A stretch of 64,000 nucleotides of DNA from Trileptium ribeirensis (Eukaryota > Nematoda > Enoplea > Enoplida > Thoracostomopsidae), in the NCBI GenBank assembly GCA_030248225.1, contig JASANE010000690.1:1-64000 (forward strand), in the 5' to 3' direction. Of this stretch, positions 14,301 to 24,698 are shown piece by piece. The position numbers and the translations under genes are program-made. The notes under the pieces are model-generated. The model saw only the letters and a program-made list of their open reading frames with translations, did no database searches and was not told the origin of the DNA. The stretch's first letter is position 1. Each line of letters opens with the position of its first letter.

Positions 14301-17300
14301 CCTCCCGGCATAAGATCTTGCGATTACATAAACCACAGAAATGTCCTGCCAATAATTGTACCAGTCACTTACCCCGTGCTCCGAAACCGCTCATTGAATT
14401 TTTGATGAAACCGACCATAATCAGATTAATTTTATCGAGAGGCAGTTTATGATTCAAAATCAAAGAATTAATACGAATTGATTATTTCTTTCGACAGTTT
14501 TTACTGTCAAAACACCGCCATTCTAAATTATCCTGACGCTCCATATCATCCGACTTAGCCAGATAGCAAGACTTCCCACAGTCACATAACTAACACTAAT
14601 TAACCCCCAGTTTAGCCAAGTATTCATAAGTACTGTCATAATTTGCCGTTATTCGGAAAACGTCAAAAAATTTTACATTTAACTCTCCAATTTCATGTTG
14701 CCCGATAACATTATCTGGTGCTATAATATTATATTCATTATTTTTCGGTCTACCTCGGGTAGCTATATTTCAGATATATATCTGAAAAAATATTAAATCT
14801 AAAGCTTAGGCTGAGACTAATTCAAAGCTGTTCTTCCACTATTACGCTCCACTGGATCAAACATATCTAATTAAATTTCAAAATATTCATTTTTCGCTTG
14901 CTTCTCAATCTCTGACTCCATATCTTGTTACTTGGGCAACCTATTGAGATATCCCATACATAGAACATTGCGTTTTATGTAACATATCCAAATTGATGCA
15001 TCCAATCAAAATTTAAGGCCAAAGCTGTGAAAAAACTAAAATCTATTTTGTTTAAAAAATTTGGACCCCTGAATTTACAGCCTCCTACTAAAACTCCTTA
15101 AGGAGATAGGACCCTGAACTCTTTTCGATTGGAAAGCGCGGAAAAATCCGACCCCTGGGAGAAAGGGGGTAGACGATATTAAACGAAGCTTTCGGGAAAA
15201 AGTTTACCAAAAAAGCTTTTATACTCCAAAAACCCAAAAGAATAGAACAATAATTTAGTATCATCAGGCGGCTGTCTCTGAACAGGCGCAACCCTGGTCT
15301 CGAAGAGACCTGTTTTGGGGGTGAGAGACTATGGGGGCTATACCTGAAAAGATTGTAATACCCTTCCATGATTTCCCCCTGCTACAGGAGGGACGTTTTA
15401 ACAATACCAAAATTATACCTGCCGGCATGAGCTGAGGGTCCTCGAAGTTCGGAACTGCAGGAGACGAAAATACCTGGGGAGGCAATTCCCCATTTCGTAT
15501 GGGGAGTCCCTCAGTTGAAGGGGGCATAAAGTACTGTAACTGCCAGAAAACGTCAAAAATGTCTGACTTAGCAATTGATTGCAACAATGTGTTTACTAAA
15601 AATGGGCAATTTTAGTGATTTTTAGCTCCACAGTCGAAAATTTGGGGAGTTGTTAGCCAAAATTGAAAAAATTCGCATATTTTTAACCCATCAGACATGA
15701 ATTTGGTAATTTGTGGTGGCGCAGCAAAGTACCTAGGGGCATGAACTGAGGGAATCTGGAGAGGTCAAAATACCTGCGGGTCCCCCTCCCCTGTTGGTCA
15801 GATAAAAATATTTTTAACAATGAGCGTTTGTTTTTATCGGGTATATATTTTTTCTATATCGCTAAGTGTTGAGCGACACAAAATTTAAATTGTTCAGTAT
15901 TGATACGTTCAGAATTCAAAAACTAAGCCATGACGACAAGTCACTATTTCAGTATAATTGAAACAGAGCGAGCGAAGATTCCATTGAAAGAGGAAAATGG
16001 GAAAATTTTTTTGTCTCACTCAGTTTCAGAGATTTCGACAAATTTTCTTATTCGATAGCAAAAGTGATTGCCCTATAGTTGAACGCGAATTGCTCCGACC
16101 CCATATTCTGGGTTAAAGTGGCAAAAACATGGTTTTAAGGGTTGTTTGAGCGGAGCGAAGCGAAGCGAAGCGTTTTTATTTTCTGTCTTGTATTAAAAAG
16201 GTCGATGTCCGTCCGTTCGTTCGGTCCGACGGATCTCAAGAACCACTGAACTGATTTTAAAAAACTTTTTTTTGTTTGAAAGCCTACCATGTCAGAGTGT
16301 GCACCTGATATTTGGGATTAAAAAATTTTGAACGGTTAATTAGTAATTAGCTAATTATATAGTTAAGCTTATGCAGCTAAAATAGAGAATTTTGCAATAT
16401 TTGTGTGATTTATTGAAATAGAATCGTTTCGATCAACCCATTATAGGGTTTTTAGGTCGAAGAATTCAAATATAATATTTTACCAATGATAAAGCCCTAT
16501 GCAGTGTAGTTATTTGAAGAATATAAAGCTAAGTACATTCGTAATGCCACAGCCCATGCTCCGCTCACAAATATGTACTTCCACTACCGACTAGTTGTCA
16601 AATCTGTTCGTGCGGGTACCAGTGTTTAACAGCCATATCTCGCGACAAATAAAATGTTCGCATCGAATAACGAGACCACCAGAATCAACTCATCGGGACC
16701 TACAACTTTATTGTTTACCCATTTTTAGTGGGACCACTCTTTGAGGCGCCCGAATACTGTTCGTCGACCCATTCCCAGAAATAGGGATTTTTCAAATTTA
16801 GTCGTGTTATTGTTTGTTTTCGCCCTACAATGAGTTCCTATTAAGTAATCAAGCACGGTGAATACGATGGTTTTGCTAACTAGAGTCCAATGTGGCTTCC
16901 TTTCCATTGGGTTTCAAGGGTTTTGCGGTCGACGAACCCGATTTCCAAAATGTAATGTGCTTTCATTTGTCGGATTATATGTTGCGTGCAGGGCATCAAG
17001 AATGGTCTTTATAGGTACTCGCCAGAAATGAGTGTCACCTTTCGAACGAACGAACATGGAACAGAAATCGAACAAAATTTATTTGTTTCGAGCAACATTC
17101 GAACAGCGCTCGAACAAATTTAAAAAATTGCGCTAATATTTTGAACGCGTCTCGAACAAAATTTTGAATATATCGAACGAACAGAGAACAAATTTTGAAC
17201 GAACAGCACTCATTTTCGGCGAGTGGTGTATTTCTAAAGGCTGAATATGGTTATCTTGAGACTAGCTTGATGCGTTGTTAGTTGTTTAGGTCGACGGGGT

Positions 17301-20300
17301 TTTAGGATTTTCAATGTATTTAGGGTTCAAGAGGGGTTAGACTGGTATAAACATCAAACGCAGCATTTAACGGGTGGTTAAACAAAATGATAACTTAAAA
17401 ATGAAACCAAGCTGGCTCCATTTCATCCTTGCGTTAATATGTTAGGTCTGTCGCGCACAGTGGTAAATCTGTCGAGTTGCCAGGAAATTACGGCTGTTGT
17501 CCGGCACCTGATTGGCGAGTTTCTAACTGCGCAGAGCCACGGATTGGGGGACGCCTTGGCCCCATTTCCTGTCTACGCCGTGCTTGTGCGCGACATTAGT
17601 GCCATTTAAGCCTATACTTTAAGATAGTTTTATTGCTGAACAAACTTTATAAGATCGTACGGCTTTGAACTACTGGAGCCGTTTGGGTCAGTTTATCGCG
17701 GTCACGACACTTGGAGGAATGGCCGTTTCTTGCTTTCCAATGCCTGTTGTTTTTATTGCAGACGGACTCGGCGTCTGTGACAAATGGCGAGGCGGCCAAG
17801 GCCCGGCAGGCGAAGCACAACGCGGAACGTGGCGACGACGCAGCTGGAGACGAAGACACCGCGTCGCCGAAGAAGCCTCGACTCGAGCGGGACAGCACCA
17901 TCCAGCAGACGGTTAAAGTGAGCACTGCCGGGGTTTGTTTTGTCCAGCCCAATGTTCTCAGGTCTGACCTTTATTGACCTTAGCTTTCCGGCTCCTAATG
18001 TGTAGCCGGGGTCCTCATTTCATATTATTGCATTATATTTTAACATATTGCCAATAAAAAATACAGTTGAATTTGAGCTGAAAGTTTGCAGGTAACCTCA
18101 CAAAGAACAACACTCGCCAGGAGATGTGAATTTATTTATAACGGCAATTTTGTTTGATCTGCGAGAGCTACCTCAGTTATTCGATCAAGAACCGCGTTTT
18201 AACTCAGAAGGTTCGATCCCAGGACGCGACAGAAATGTTTATCTTACAATACAGTTAGCACTCCAAGAAAGAACTTTGATACTCTACCACAACTAAACGA
18301 TTGTCAGCTAAAACTTTACTTTTGTAGTTTTAAGTCAGAAACCACTGCACCGAGGTTCGATCCCAGGATGCGACAAAAATGTTTATCTTACAATACAGTT
18401 AGCACTCCAGAACTTTGATACTCTGCCACGATTGTAAAAGTTTTGTACTAAATTCAGGGCATTTTTGTGTTGATAAAAGTTCTTTAACCCAGTGTGCTCG
18501 ATTCAGGACTTGGACATTTCATGCGGAAGACTAAAAATTTGCGATATGGGACCGGTGGTTAGTTCTGGAGTGTTGCCACAAATTGGGCCGAAATCGCTTT
18601 TTTAGTAAATACTAAAGGAGTGTTGATTGCAAATTTTTGTGACATTTCGGTGCTCTATTTTTCGTCCAGAAATGTCTTCGGTATTTCATTGTCCTTCATT
18701 TTGATGTGGCTACAGATGCACATCCGGCCAAAAAATGAGAGTTTTACCCTGTTTTGAGGCCTCGATTTTGGAGTCAAACTGACAAAAATTTCAATATTTA
18801 GTTGAGGAGCATGACTTGCATGATAATTTTAGCCTAATTCCATGTGTATAGCTCGAAAATTCATGGACTGGAAGCATTTAGAACTGTCAAAATTATAATT
18901 TTCAATCAAATGGCGTTACAGCAGCTTTTAATTCAGCTCTTGATGGATGCCCTTAAATTGACCGGGTAAAAAGATACTGGGTTGGAGAAGATCTAGTATA
19001 TTTTTTGGATAGCGAACTATGATTTTGTATCTTGTCGCTACCCAAAAAGGCTAACTTTTGCTGTCAGGACCTGCTTGAAATCATTAAATAAAATTTGACC
19101 GGGTAATTTGGCGTATAGATTAAAGGTACTATGTCGGAGAAGATCAAATATGTTTTTGGATAGCATAACTATGATTTTGGAAATTATCCTGATTAGAAAC
19201 AAAAAGCTTTATCAGGCCCCAGTCCATCGAAGAAATATATTTCTCGAAACCGTGCAGCTGTTTTCAGGAGGGCGAGGCTTTCCTCAACGCGTCGAAGGAC
19301 GATTCGAAGCCAGAAGCGGATCAAGCCGCCTCGGACGACGCACTCAAACGCCAGACGACCATCGATCAAACTGTCGCCGAAGGTATGTGTTCGAACTTCA
19401 ATAATACAAATTATCACAGGGATGGGGTTACCGCCCATCAGGGCCGAAAAATTGGGGTGGGGTTGGCAAAAATTAAAAAATATCTAAATCTTTCCCCGAT
19501 TGCTGATCTCCTGCTGGGGCAGAAGGTGTCCCGAAGCACCTTCTATTCCGCTGGAAATTCGGATCCTAGTGGGTATGTGATAAATTATTGTAACCATTGG
19601 GTCCCAAACGCTAACGTAGGTCGACCCATCCCTTATTGGCCCTGCTCCTTAAACCGATATCAATCCAGGTTCTCAACCTACATAGAAAATGTATCCTAGC
19701 AACGCGAGCCAAAATATTTGAATGAATGTTTTGGCAGGTAGCAATTCCGACCGGCTCTTGGCAATCCAACGACGGCGTACCATTTAGTTTTGAGCAAAGC
19801 GAAGAAACACTCTTTTGTTTGCGGTGCGCGATGATAAATTGAATCGCATCCGTCAATCATTATCTTCTCCAAGAACAAGTCATGGTATTTCTTTGGGATC
19901 TCTTGTATAATGATGGCTGGCAGCAGCCTGGAATGTTTCAATCGGGCAACCCGCCCATGGGGTATGATCGAGTCCTTTAGATGATTTTTGCCATGAAACC
20001 AGACGGCAGCAGGTTTTCACTTATGGCCCGATGGTAATGCCTTCTCCCCAGAATTGAGACCGAGATACGAAGTGAGTAGCGTTAAGATAAATTTGATATA
20101 CGGCGAAGACGAGCGTTAGTTATCGCGGGCTAGTCCATACCACAAAGTCGTAGTGAAGTAGGGTTCGAAAAGAAATGTAGTAAAAGTTTCTCTGGAGCAC
20201 TTTACTGTCTGTTTCGTGAACCGTGTTTAGTTTGTAATCGGGCCAAGTGCATCGTTGTTTTAGGCGAAGCGTTTCTGAAACAATCCGAGGGACATGATGT

Positions 20301-21590
20301 GTCGCCAAAGAAAACTATGACCATGGAAGCTACCGTGAAGGTATGTGAATCGCTTCGTAGCAGACCGGACTGCTTTTGTAAGCTTAACTGCATTTGCTAA
20401 CTTACTTAATGTTTCTGGGTTGTACACTCCATTTTTGGTACCTTCGTCCGGTAATACGCAATTCTCACCTGCCGTTGCCTAACGCCGGCAGCTTAATTTA
20501 GAGTATCTTTGCCGACATTTTGTATCGCCTGAGTTAGTAGTGCTATGTCTATTAACGGATCGTGCGAAAAATCAGCCGGGTAATAGCAATGTTCTTCTAA
20601 GTTTTTGAAACGGAGTGATTTCTCTAATAGCGCTCAGCGGTGTCAAATTCTTTTTCTCCCTTTGTGGCTCGCCCATCCAGTGGATTGATGAATTTTCGCA
20701 ATTTTTTATTCGGCGCGCACATGACTGCTTTGATGGTTGCGTATTCAAATTGTCGCGAAAACGGCACGAATTGGAAAGTGTTACTGTGACTTTTCATCTG
20801 TGAACTCGTCTTTTCACCGACGCGGGCTAATAAAACAGCTGCCGGAAAACAAACAATGTCTTCGAGAGTCAAACTGGAAACAATAATAATTAGACACCAG
20901 CTTAGTTTTATGTGGCTTCTTGCTTGTTCTACGCTAATGATGGAGTTATTTGAGACGGCAAACAGTTTTTGTAGTCTCGTTATTGCTGTTGGACGGATCA
21001 GAATGTGGCTGTGAAAACGTTCAAATTTGGAGAAAGAATTTTTCAATTATAAATAAAAGCAAACTTGGATGACGTATGTGTACGCAGCCAGCGGCATTCG
21101 TGAAATTGATTTGTTAGTTTCAAAACGAGCTTGTCATCAGTAGTGGAGGAATTTGGTCCAAAGCGGGAGAATCCTTTCAGCATTTACCGGGTGTGCTTAA
21201 ATGGAAAATCAGAAACGTTTCAGAGACCGGAACTCCAGTTGTGTCCTTAATAGTTTCAATCTTGTTTGTGTGGTACGGGATTGTCATACAGGCTCATCAC
21301 AACCACGCCCATACCAGTAGAGTTTCTAGAAGTGAACGGATTTCTGGGTGAGTGCATCCACACAAATAGCGCCGCCCGAACACTTGGCTTGGACTCATCC
21401 ACCAGTTCCGCGTTTCGTTGCGTTCACACAACAGCTTAGTGAAATATGACCTTGGGCATGACTTCTGGTGGTAGTGATGACTTTCGCTCGGCGTGACCCA
21501 CCTGTCCTGGTTGACAATCGCCCGCCCTGAATCATGTTATCGTTAGTTCTATTTCAGGAAGGCGAGGCATTTCTGGCCGGCGACAAGTAG
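8294..21590 (+). CDS. six-exon gene for a repeat-built, charged protein of unknown function
   Basis: Six exons (8294-8347, 12722-12847, 17762-17917, 19268-19382, 20264-20340, 21558-21590) join in one frame to give 186 residues ending in TAG. Every junction is a consensus GT-AG site. Introns are phase 0 except the fourth, which is phase 1. Four times the chain runs through a basic/Thr-rich exon end (KRQGTMEQTAQ, ERDSTIQQTVK, KRQTTIDQTVAE, KKTMTMEATVK) into an exon start (EGIEYLK, EGEAFLN, GEAFLK, EGEAFLA). Between these lie Ala/Glu/Asp/Lys/Ser-rich, low-hydrophobicity linkers, so disorder is likely. Exon 3 has SPKKPRLER, which resembles a nuclear localisation signal; SPKK and SPKKT fit proline-directed phosphorylation sites. 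There is no signal peptide or membrane segment. I do not recognise the family. The repeated core across separate exons is the main evidence that the model is real. A start further upstream or alternative exons cannot be excluded. Confidence 0.75.
8348..9027. other. start of intron 1, no further gene
   Basis: Intronic sequence between exon 1 and the minisatellite. It contains a run of C near 8829-8841 and no recognisable coding or mobile-element signal. Confidence 0.55.
9028..11643. repeat. 44-bp minisatellite array, about 59 units
   Basis: A 44-bp unit beginning aaaggcgcagttggaagacc and ending ttggacatgtc is repeated head to tail for 2.6 kb. Long runs of units are identical base for base. 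Islands near 9757-10145, 10655-10670, 11199-11230 and 11443-11600 are scrambled. The unit is not a multiple of three, and frames through it contain stops, so it is not a coding repeat. It lies wholly within intron 1 of the repeat-exon gene. The two longest minus-strand frames at its right end are artefacts of the repetition. Confidence 0.97.
11877..12075 (+). repeat. interspersed repeat, copy A of a three-copy family
   Basis: It starts with a GCGAAGC-rich head (gcggagcgaggcgaagccg), then tttttattttctgtct, a block with gtccgttcgtgcgttcg, and the core aatcactgaaccaatttc. It ends in an AT-rich tail with attagctataagctaatt. The same order is seen at 16148-16440 and 63724-64000. No frame or terminal inverted repeat is visible. 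It could be a short non-autonomous retroelement or the end of a longer element; the class is not resolved. Confidence 0.8.
12076..12480. other. intron 1 remainder, nothing recognised
   Basis: AT-rich intron sequence between the interspersed repeat and a transposon fragment. No gene or repeat was identified. Confidence 0.5.
12481..12612 (+). mobile_element. fragment of hAT family 1 (3' part)
   Basis: The stretch containing agtttaatgtaaaagttatt, attttaaatccac, cttcatttcttccttcatct and a degraded ttcggatacggttt matches 55380-55500 of the foldback element and 7620-7740 of the deleted copy. Both termini are missing. Confidence 0.65.
12722..12847 (+). CDS. repeat-exon gene, exon 2
   Basis: Forty-two codons, phase 0 at both ends, between acceptor gttttcag and donor gttcgt. 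It starts EGIEYLKHAKDSFL, the most diverged copy of the EGEAFL motif, and continues with an Ala/Ser/Thr/Lys-rich linker ending HAADK. Unlike the other coding exons before the last, it does not end in the Thr/Val motif. Confidence 0.72.
12848..13816. other. intron 2, first part
   Basis: No gene recognised. A 125-codon open frame at 13283-13660 is hydrophobic, has no recognisable motif and no repeat of itself elsewhere; I treat it as chance. Direct repeats of ggtacc occur near 13661 and 13739 at the edge of the Merlin relic, but I could not define its ends. Confidence 0.45.
13817..14685 (-). pseudogene. Merlin-type (IS1016/IS1595-like) transposase, broken
   Basis: Read on the - strand, the N-terminal part has a helix-like stretch (ITANYDSTYEYLAKLGV) and then CDCGKSCYLAKSDDMERQ. 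The latter resembles the zinc-binding start of IS1595/Merlin transposases. Downstream come VEIDESMFFRQKYN (first catalytic Asp), SYVLTDRL (second Asp) and the block VNPNKAEVHTQNIDGLWGRL, which is diagnostic of the ISXO2-like domain. Stops and frame changes occur between blocks, for example after GWLV, so it is inactive. The third acidic position, usually Glu in this block, reads Asp (NIDG). Terminal repeats were not found. It is inserted antisense in intron 2. Confidence 0.8.
14686..16147. other. intron 2, middle; weak internal duplications only
   Basis: No gene. Two short related blocks, catgagctgagggtcc near 15427 and catgaactgagggaat near 15741, are each followed by aatacctgsgg-type sequence. 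They suggest an old local duplication. Minus-strand frames of 93-107 codons here have no recognisable features. Confidence 0.4.
16148..16440 (+). repeat. interspersed repeat, copy B
   Basis: Same order as copy A: gcgaagcgaagcgaagcg head, tttttattttctgtct, gtcgatgtccgtccgttcg, then the core gaaccactgaactgatttt. The tail includes gtgcacctgatatttggg and atgcagctaaaatagag. It is closer to copy C at the window end than to copy A. Confidence 0.82.
17012..17230. mobile_element. Tc1/mariner-type MITE, TACTCGCC family, copy 1
   Basis: The left end tactcgccagaaatgagtgt is mirrored by the right end cactcattttcggcgagtgg. Outer TA dinucleotides flank it. The interior is almost entirely variants of ttcgaacgaacgaaca. 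Two relatives lie at 56545-56733 and 59705-59893. TA target duplication and short inverted ends fit the Tc1/mariner superfamily; no transposase is encoded. Confidence 0.78.
17762..17917 (+). CDS. repeat-exon gene, exon 3
   Basis: Fifty-two codons, phase 0 at both ends, between ttattgcag and gtgagc. The exon begins TDSASVTNGEAAKARQ, runs through an acidic stretch (GDDAAGDEDTASP), then the basic KKPRLER, and ends DSTIQQTVK. It is distinctly richer in GC than the surrounding intron. The KKPRLER run is the best candidate nuclear localisation signal in the protein. Confidence 0.75.
17918..18204. other. intron 3, first part
   Basis: No gene or mobile element recognised in this short stretch after exon 3. 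Confidence 0.5.
18205..18430. repeat. tandem duplication, period about 144 bp
   Basis: The block ggttcgatcccaggacgcga with agaaatgtttatcttacaat starts at 18210 and recurs at 18354 with few changes. The second copy carries a short deletion near caagaaag. It is a local duplication within intron 3. Confidence 0.8.
18955..19182. repeat. tandem duplication, period about 133 bp
   Basis: The order aaattgaccgggtaa, ggagaagatc, ttttttggatagc, aactatgatttt appears near 18955-19030 and again near 19093-19178. It is a diverged local duplication in intron 3. Confidence 0.7.
19268..19382 (+). CDS. repeat-exon gene, exon 4
   Basis: One hundred and fifteen bases between ctgttttcag and gtatgt, starting in phase 0 and ending in phase 1 (GAA G). 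It begins EGEAFLNASKDDSKPEAD and ends DDALKRQTTIDQTVAE. This is the clearest full repeat unit: an EGEAFL start, acidic/Ala linker and basic/Thr end in one exon. The phase-1 donor is matched by the next acceptor, which supplies GC to complete Gly. Confidence 0.78.
19383..20263. other. intron 4, no other gene
   Basis: About 0.9 kb of intron. Overlapping frames of 80-104 codons on both strands show no recognisable motif. Confidence 0.5.
20264..20340 (+). CDS. repeat-exon gene, exon 5
   Basis: Seventy-seven bases between gttttag and gtatgt. With the G carried over from exon 4 it reads GEAFLKQSEGHDVSPKKT, then MTMEATVK. It is the shortest complete repeat unit. SPKKT fits a proline-directed kinase site like that of exon 3. 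It ends in phase 0. Confidence 0.75.
20341..21557. other. intron 5, no other gene
   Basis: A 140-codon minus-strand frame at 20624-21046 has no recognisable feature. I see no repeat or mobile element here. Confidence 0.5.
21558..21590 (+). CDS. repeat-exon gene, exon 6 (stop)
   Basis: Acceptor ctatttcag is followed by EGEAFLAGDK and a TAG stop. This tiny exon would be invisible without the repeat: it is simply the start of another unit, truncated by the stop. No AATAAA stands out in the next 150 bases; aatacataaaaatg near 21664 is a weak alternative. Confidence 0.72.
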   Translation, partial: EGEAFLAGDK

Positions 21591-22977
21591 AAACCGGGCG
21601 CCGTGTCGCTCAGCGCTGCTGTGTTGTTGTTCGGTGATCTCCCGCCCCAACTACTACTAAAATGAATACATAAAAATGCATTGGGTTTGTTTGATGTTAC
21701 TGCTGCACTGTTATAATAATTATTATTGTAAACATAAAATTGTAATCATTACCGTTTGTCTGCAAAGCTTGGCCGCTGAGCTAACCGGCGAATGCTTATA
21801 GTAAGGTCTGTGGTATAGGTCATATCGTTGAGGAAGTAGTAACTCGGTTGTAAATTTGGGAAAACTGCTATTTCTCCTCGCTTTGGGGTATTAAGACTGA
21901 TTTCAAAAAAAATTGTGAAAATTGATCGCTTAAGACAACGTACAGGCTAATGTAAAACAATAGGAATGCATGTATTTGTGAGGCTGTATATCGGGGGCTT
22001 TTGCAAAATACATGAATGCAACTAACCCGGGCTTGAGCTGCTAACAATGCCCAAAGAGTGAGCTCAATCCAAGGCTTAACTTGTCCCAAGGCCAGTCATT
22101 GCAAACCCGTCGGGTTTCGGTCTTTACTTCGGTTTATCGCAGTATAAGTTTCGCGGTGTATTTCATTGTTTTATATTTGTTGCGACCAATATGGTTATTG
22201 GAATTTTTGTGAGTATTGCTGGCGAGTTATTGGGAAAAATAGTGGTGCCTCCGTCACATTTCATTGGGATCAGAGCGGCAGGAAATGTTTACAGATTCGG
22301 AGAAATATGACGTATTTCACGAAACATAGTGGGTTGTCATATTTTGTTTCGTCTTGAAAAATGATTCACTGAAGAGGCGCAGTGCAGACGGGGTGTTTGG
22401 GTCCTAATTATTGTTGCCGTTCCGAGCTAAGTGAAAACCCCATTTATTCTCAAACTACGACCGGGAAACCACCATCTTGGCAATCTTTTCGCGTTATATG
22501 TCCCGGAGTACCGAAATGTGCTGTCAACTCCCATTTTCGAGAGAAAATCAGTACCTAGTCCAATGCCCAACGGTCGGGCTGAATGACTTCCCCCATGAAC
22601 TTTGTTTTCCAAGTCTCACAAACGAACCACCGAGTGCCAAAAGAATAATTATTGTGAAAAGCCGGATCCAGTTGAACTAGGAATGACCTCAGTTAGTTCC
22701 AAATGTGTCTAATTAACGGCAGTTGTTTATTGTTGTTTATGGTTCAAATAGTAGTTATTGTGTTACGAATGATTCTGGTGTGTATCACACGGCTTGTTGT
22801 TTACCGTCATCGCGGTACTGTTTTCATCCTAATTACGATTGTGCCGAAAAATGGTTTTCCAGTTATTCGATAAATACCCCGTTTTAAAAATATTCGGGAG
22901 CATAATGAGTGCCCCACACCCTATGGGGGTCAGAATAGCTTTGTATCCCTGCTACCGTGATATACCCCCATAAGTGC
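21591..22977. other. 3' flank of the repeat-exon gene
   Basis: Probably the 3' UTR followed by intergenic DNA. No gene or mobile element was recognised. Confidence 0.5.
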
Positions 22978-23259
22978 ATGGACCTGGTGGTGGCAAGAAG
23001 TATTCTACTCGTCTCTAAAATTCACCATGACGAAGATAATGTCGAAATGAACAAAAAATTGAAAGCGTCCTGGGATATCCTGGAATTTAACGAGGCCGTA
23101 ATAGAAACCTGGGAAAAATCCTGGAGAATCCTTGAGGCGGCCCTATGTGACGAAAAAGACGGTATCGTACGCGAACTAGAGGTGAGAAACGTGGTTTATC
23201 TAAAACGAATTAAGGCTGACCTGAGAGACTGGGAAATGAAAAATAGAAAAAATTCTTGA
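22978..23259 (+). CDS. unassigned 93-codon open frame
   Basis: An ATG in a fair context (gtgcATGG) opens 93 codons beginning MDLVVARSILLVSKIHHDED. The frame is rich in Glu, Lys, Trp and Arg with regular hydrophobic spacing (for example WDILEFNEAVIETWEKSW), as in helical proteins, and ends KNRKNS. A possible donor, GAG followed by gtgaga, lies near 23180, so this might be part of a spliced gene. I recognise no family. It could be a real small gene, a fragment of a mobile element or chance. Confidence 0.3.
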   Translation: MDLVVARSILLVSKIHHDEDNVEMNKKLKASWDILEFNEAVIETWEKSWRILEAALCDEKDGIVRELEVRNVVYLKRIKADLRDWEMKNRKNS

Positions 23260-23899
23260 TTGCATTTTAATAATACTTAGTGAATAACCTAATCCTTCGC
23301 AGGTAAACCAAAGTGGGAGTTTGCTCTGGAAATTTAGCGGCGGACACCCTGTATGAGTGATGGGGGAAACAACAGCAGGGAGCAGCGGACTCAAATGGCC
23401 CAAACCGAAGCGAAAGCCAGTGTCCCCAGCTATTCATGAAGCGTTCGATTTTATTCATCGTTTGAAGATATAATTTTAGTCGTACAAAATTTGTCATCCG
23501 AGTACCCATCGAACGTTGGGAGGGACAATTATTAACGCGACAAGTCATAACATGCTGACTGAATGCGTGCTGATGCATGAGTAAATCGATGCTGCACCAT
23601 TCTCTTTTGTCAATAGCAAGTGCCATTCCGTTGTTCACTGAGCACAAATTTCATTTTTGCATTAAAGAACCGAAATTAGCGCGTTTCATATTTAACACAT
23701 TATAATTTGAAAATGTTCGCGAACACATTGGTGTTAAAGTACAGAAGCCGAATTGCATTGGCTAATGGCGCCATGGAACAGAAAAATGTCGAAACAGACG
23801 TCTATTGAAATCCGAGTGTTGTTCTCTACAAATGTTTTGCATGGTGTCAAAAGTGGATGGTTGGCGGCGCATGTTTACTCTTGCATGAGTTGGTGGTCG

Positions 23900-24698
23900 C
23901 TGGGTAAAATATATATTTATCGATCAAGATTTCGGTTTTTTTGGATTTCGAGCGGAAAATGCGTTCCGCTTAAGAGACCCGTAAAATGCGTCGAGCTGAA
24001 TGTTCTTATACCGCATGAAGCGTGGACTAGAACAATTTTGCTTTGTCTCCAATCGCCACCCTTTACTAGACATACGTTCGTTACACGTTATTCCGTAGGA
24101 ATATTGAAATTTATATGATGATTTTCGGATCAGAATGCTATAAATGAGACAAACTGTGATTTTGCTCGCACAGTTTCAGTAAATACAGTTGATTCCCAAG
24201 AACGCAGTTTCTTTCTACTTTGCAGATATATTACTTTACTCCAATGTCGGCTGCTTACAAAGGTTACAAGCGCATTCCTGTTTCTTCACGCAATTTATAT
24301 TAGCGATGCTTATAGCTAAGTACTTCAGTAATCTATGCTGTATTATGTATATATCAAGTTGTACCGGTTCAATTCTAACACATACCTCTGATTTCGGAAT
24401 TGTAAGCTTCTATAAGCATCGACCTAGCTTTGATTTTGTTAACAAACTCCTGGGGGGCGAAGATGAAAATTTTTTATTGAAATTGTGTCCTACTTACGTT
24501 TCACAAGGTAATTTGCTGAGTTAGTCTTTTCTTTTGTTTGGTTGTGTTGCAACTTGATTATTGTGTAGTGTATAACGTATGATTGGATCATGGGTGAAGC
24601 AAAAAATGTGGACAATTAAAAAAAAATTTTTAAACCGATGGTTTTGCCTTTTGTCGGAACATGATTGTCGCCGGAACCGGAATTCCTGTTACTCCCTG
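23900..24698 (-). mobile_element. hAT family 1, 5' half, reversed and truncated
   Basis: The order from tttatcgatcaa, through ctccaatcgccaccctttac, atgctataaatgagacaaac and gcgcattcctg to the end ggaattcctgttactccctg parallels the right arm of the foldback at 55545-56537. The right end is an intact CAGGGAGTAAC terminus read in reverse (24698). The left end is lost. Small plus-strand frames inside it are spurious. Confidence 0.72.

Noticed and set aside
18205..18365. ggttcgatccc matches a tRNA B-box, twice
   Set aside because: No proper A-box, acceptor stem or T-stem pairing around it; it is part of a tandem duplication.
20624..21046. 140-codon minus-strand open frame in intron 5
   Set aside because: It lies antisense inside a well-supported intron and shows no family features.
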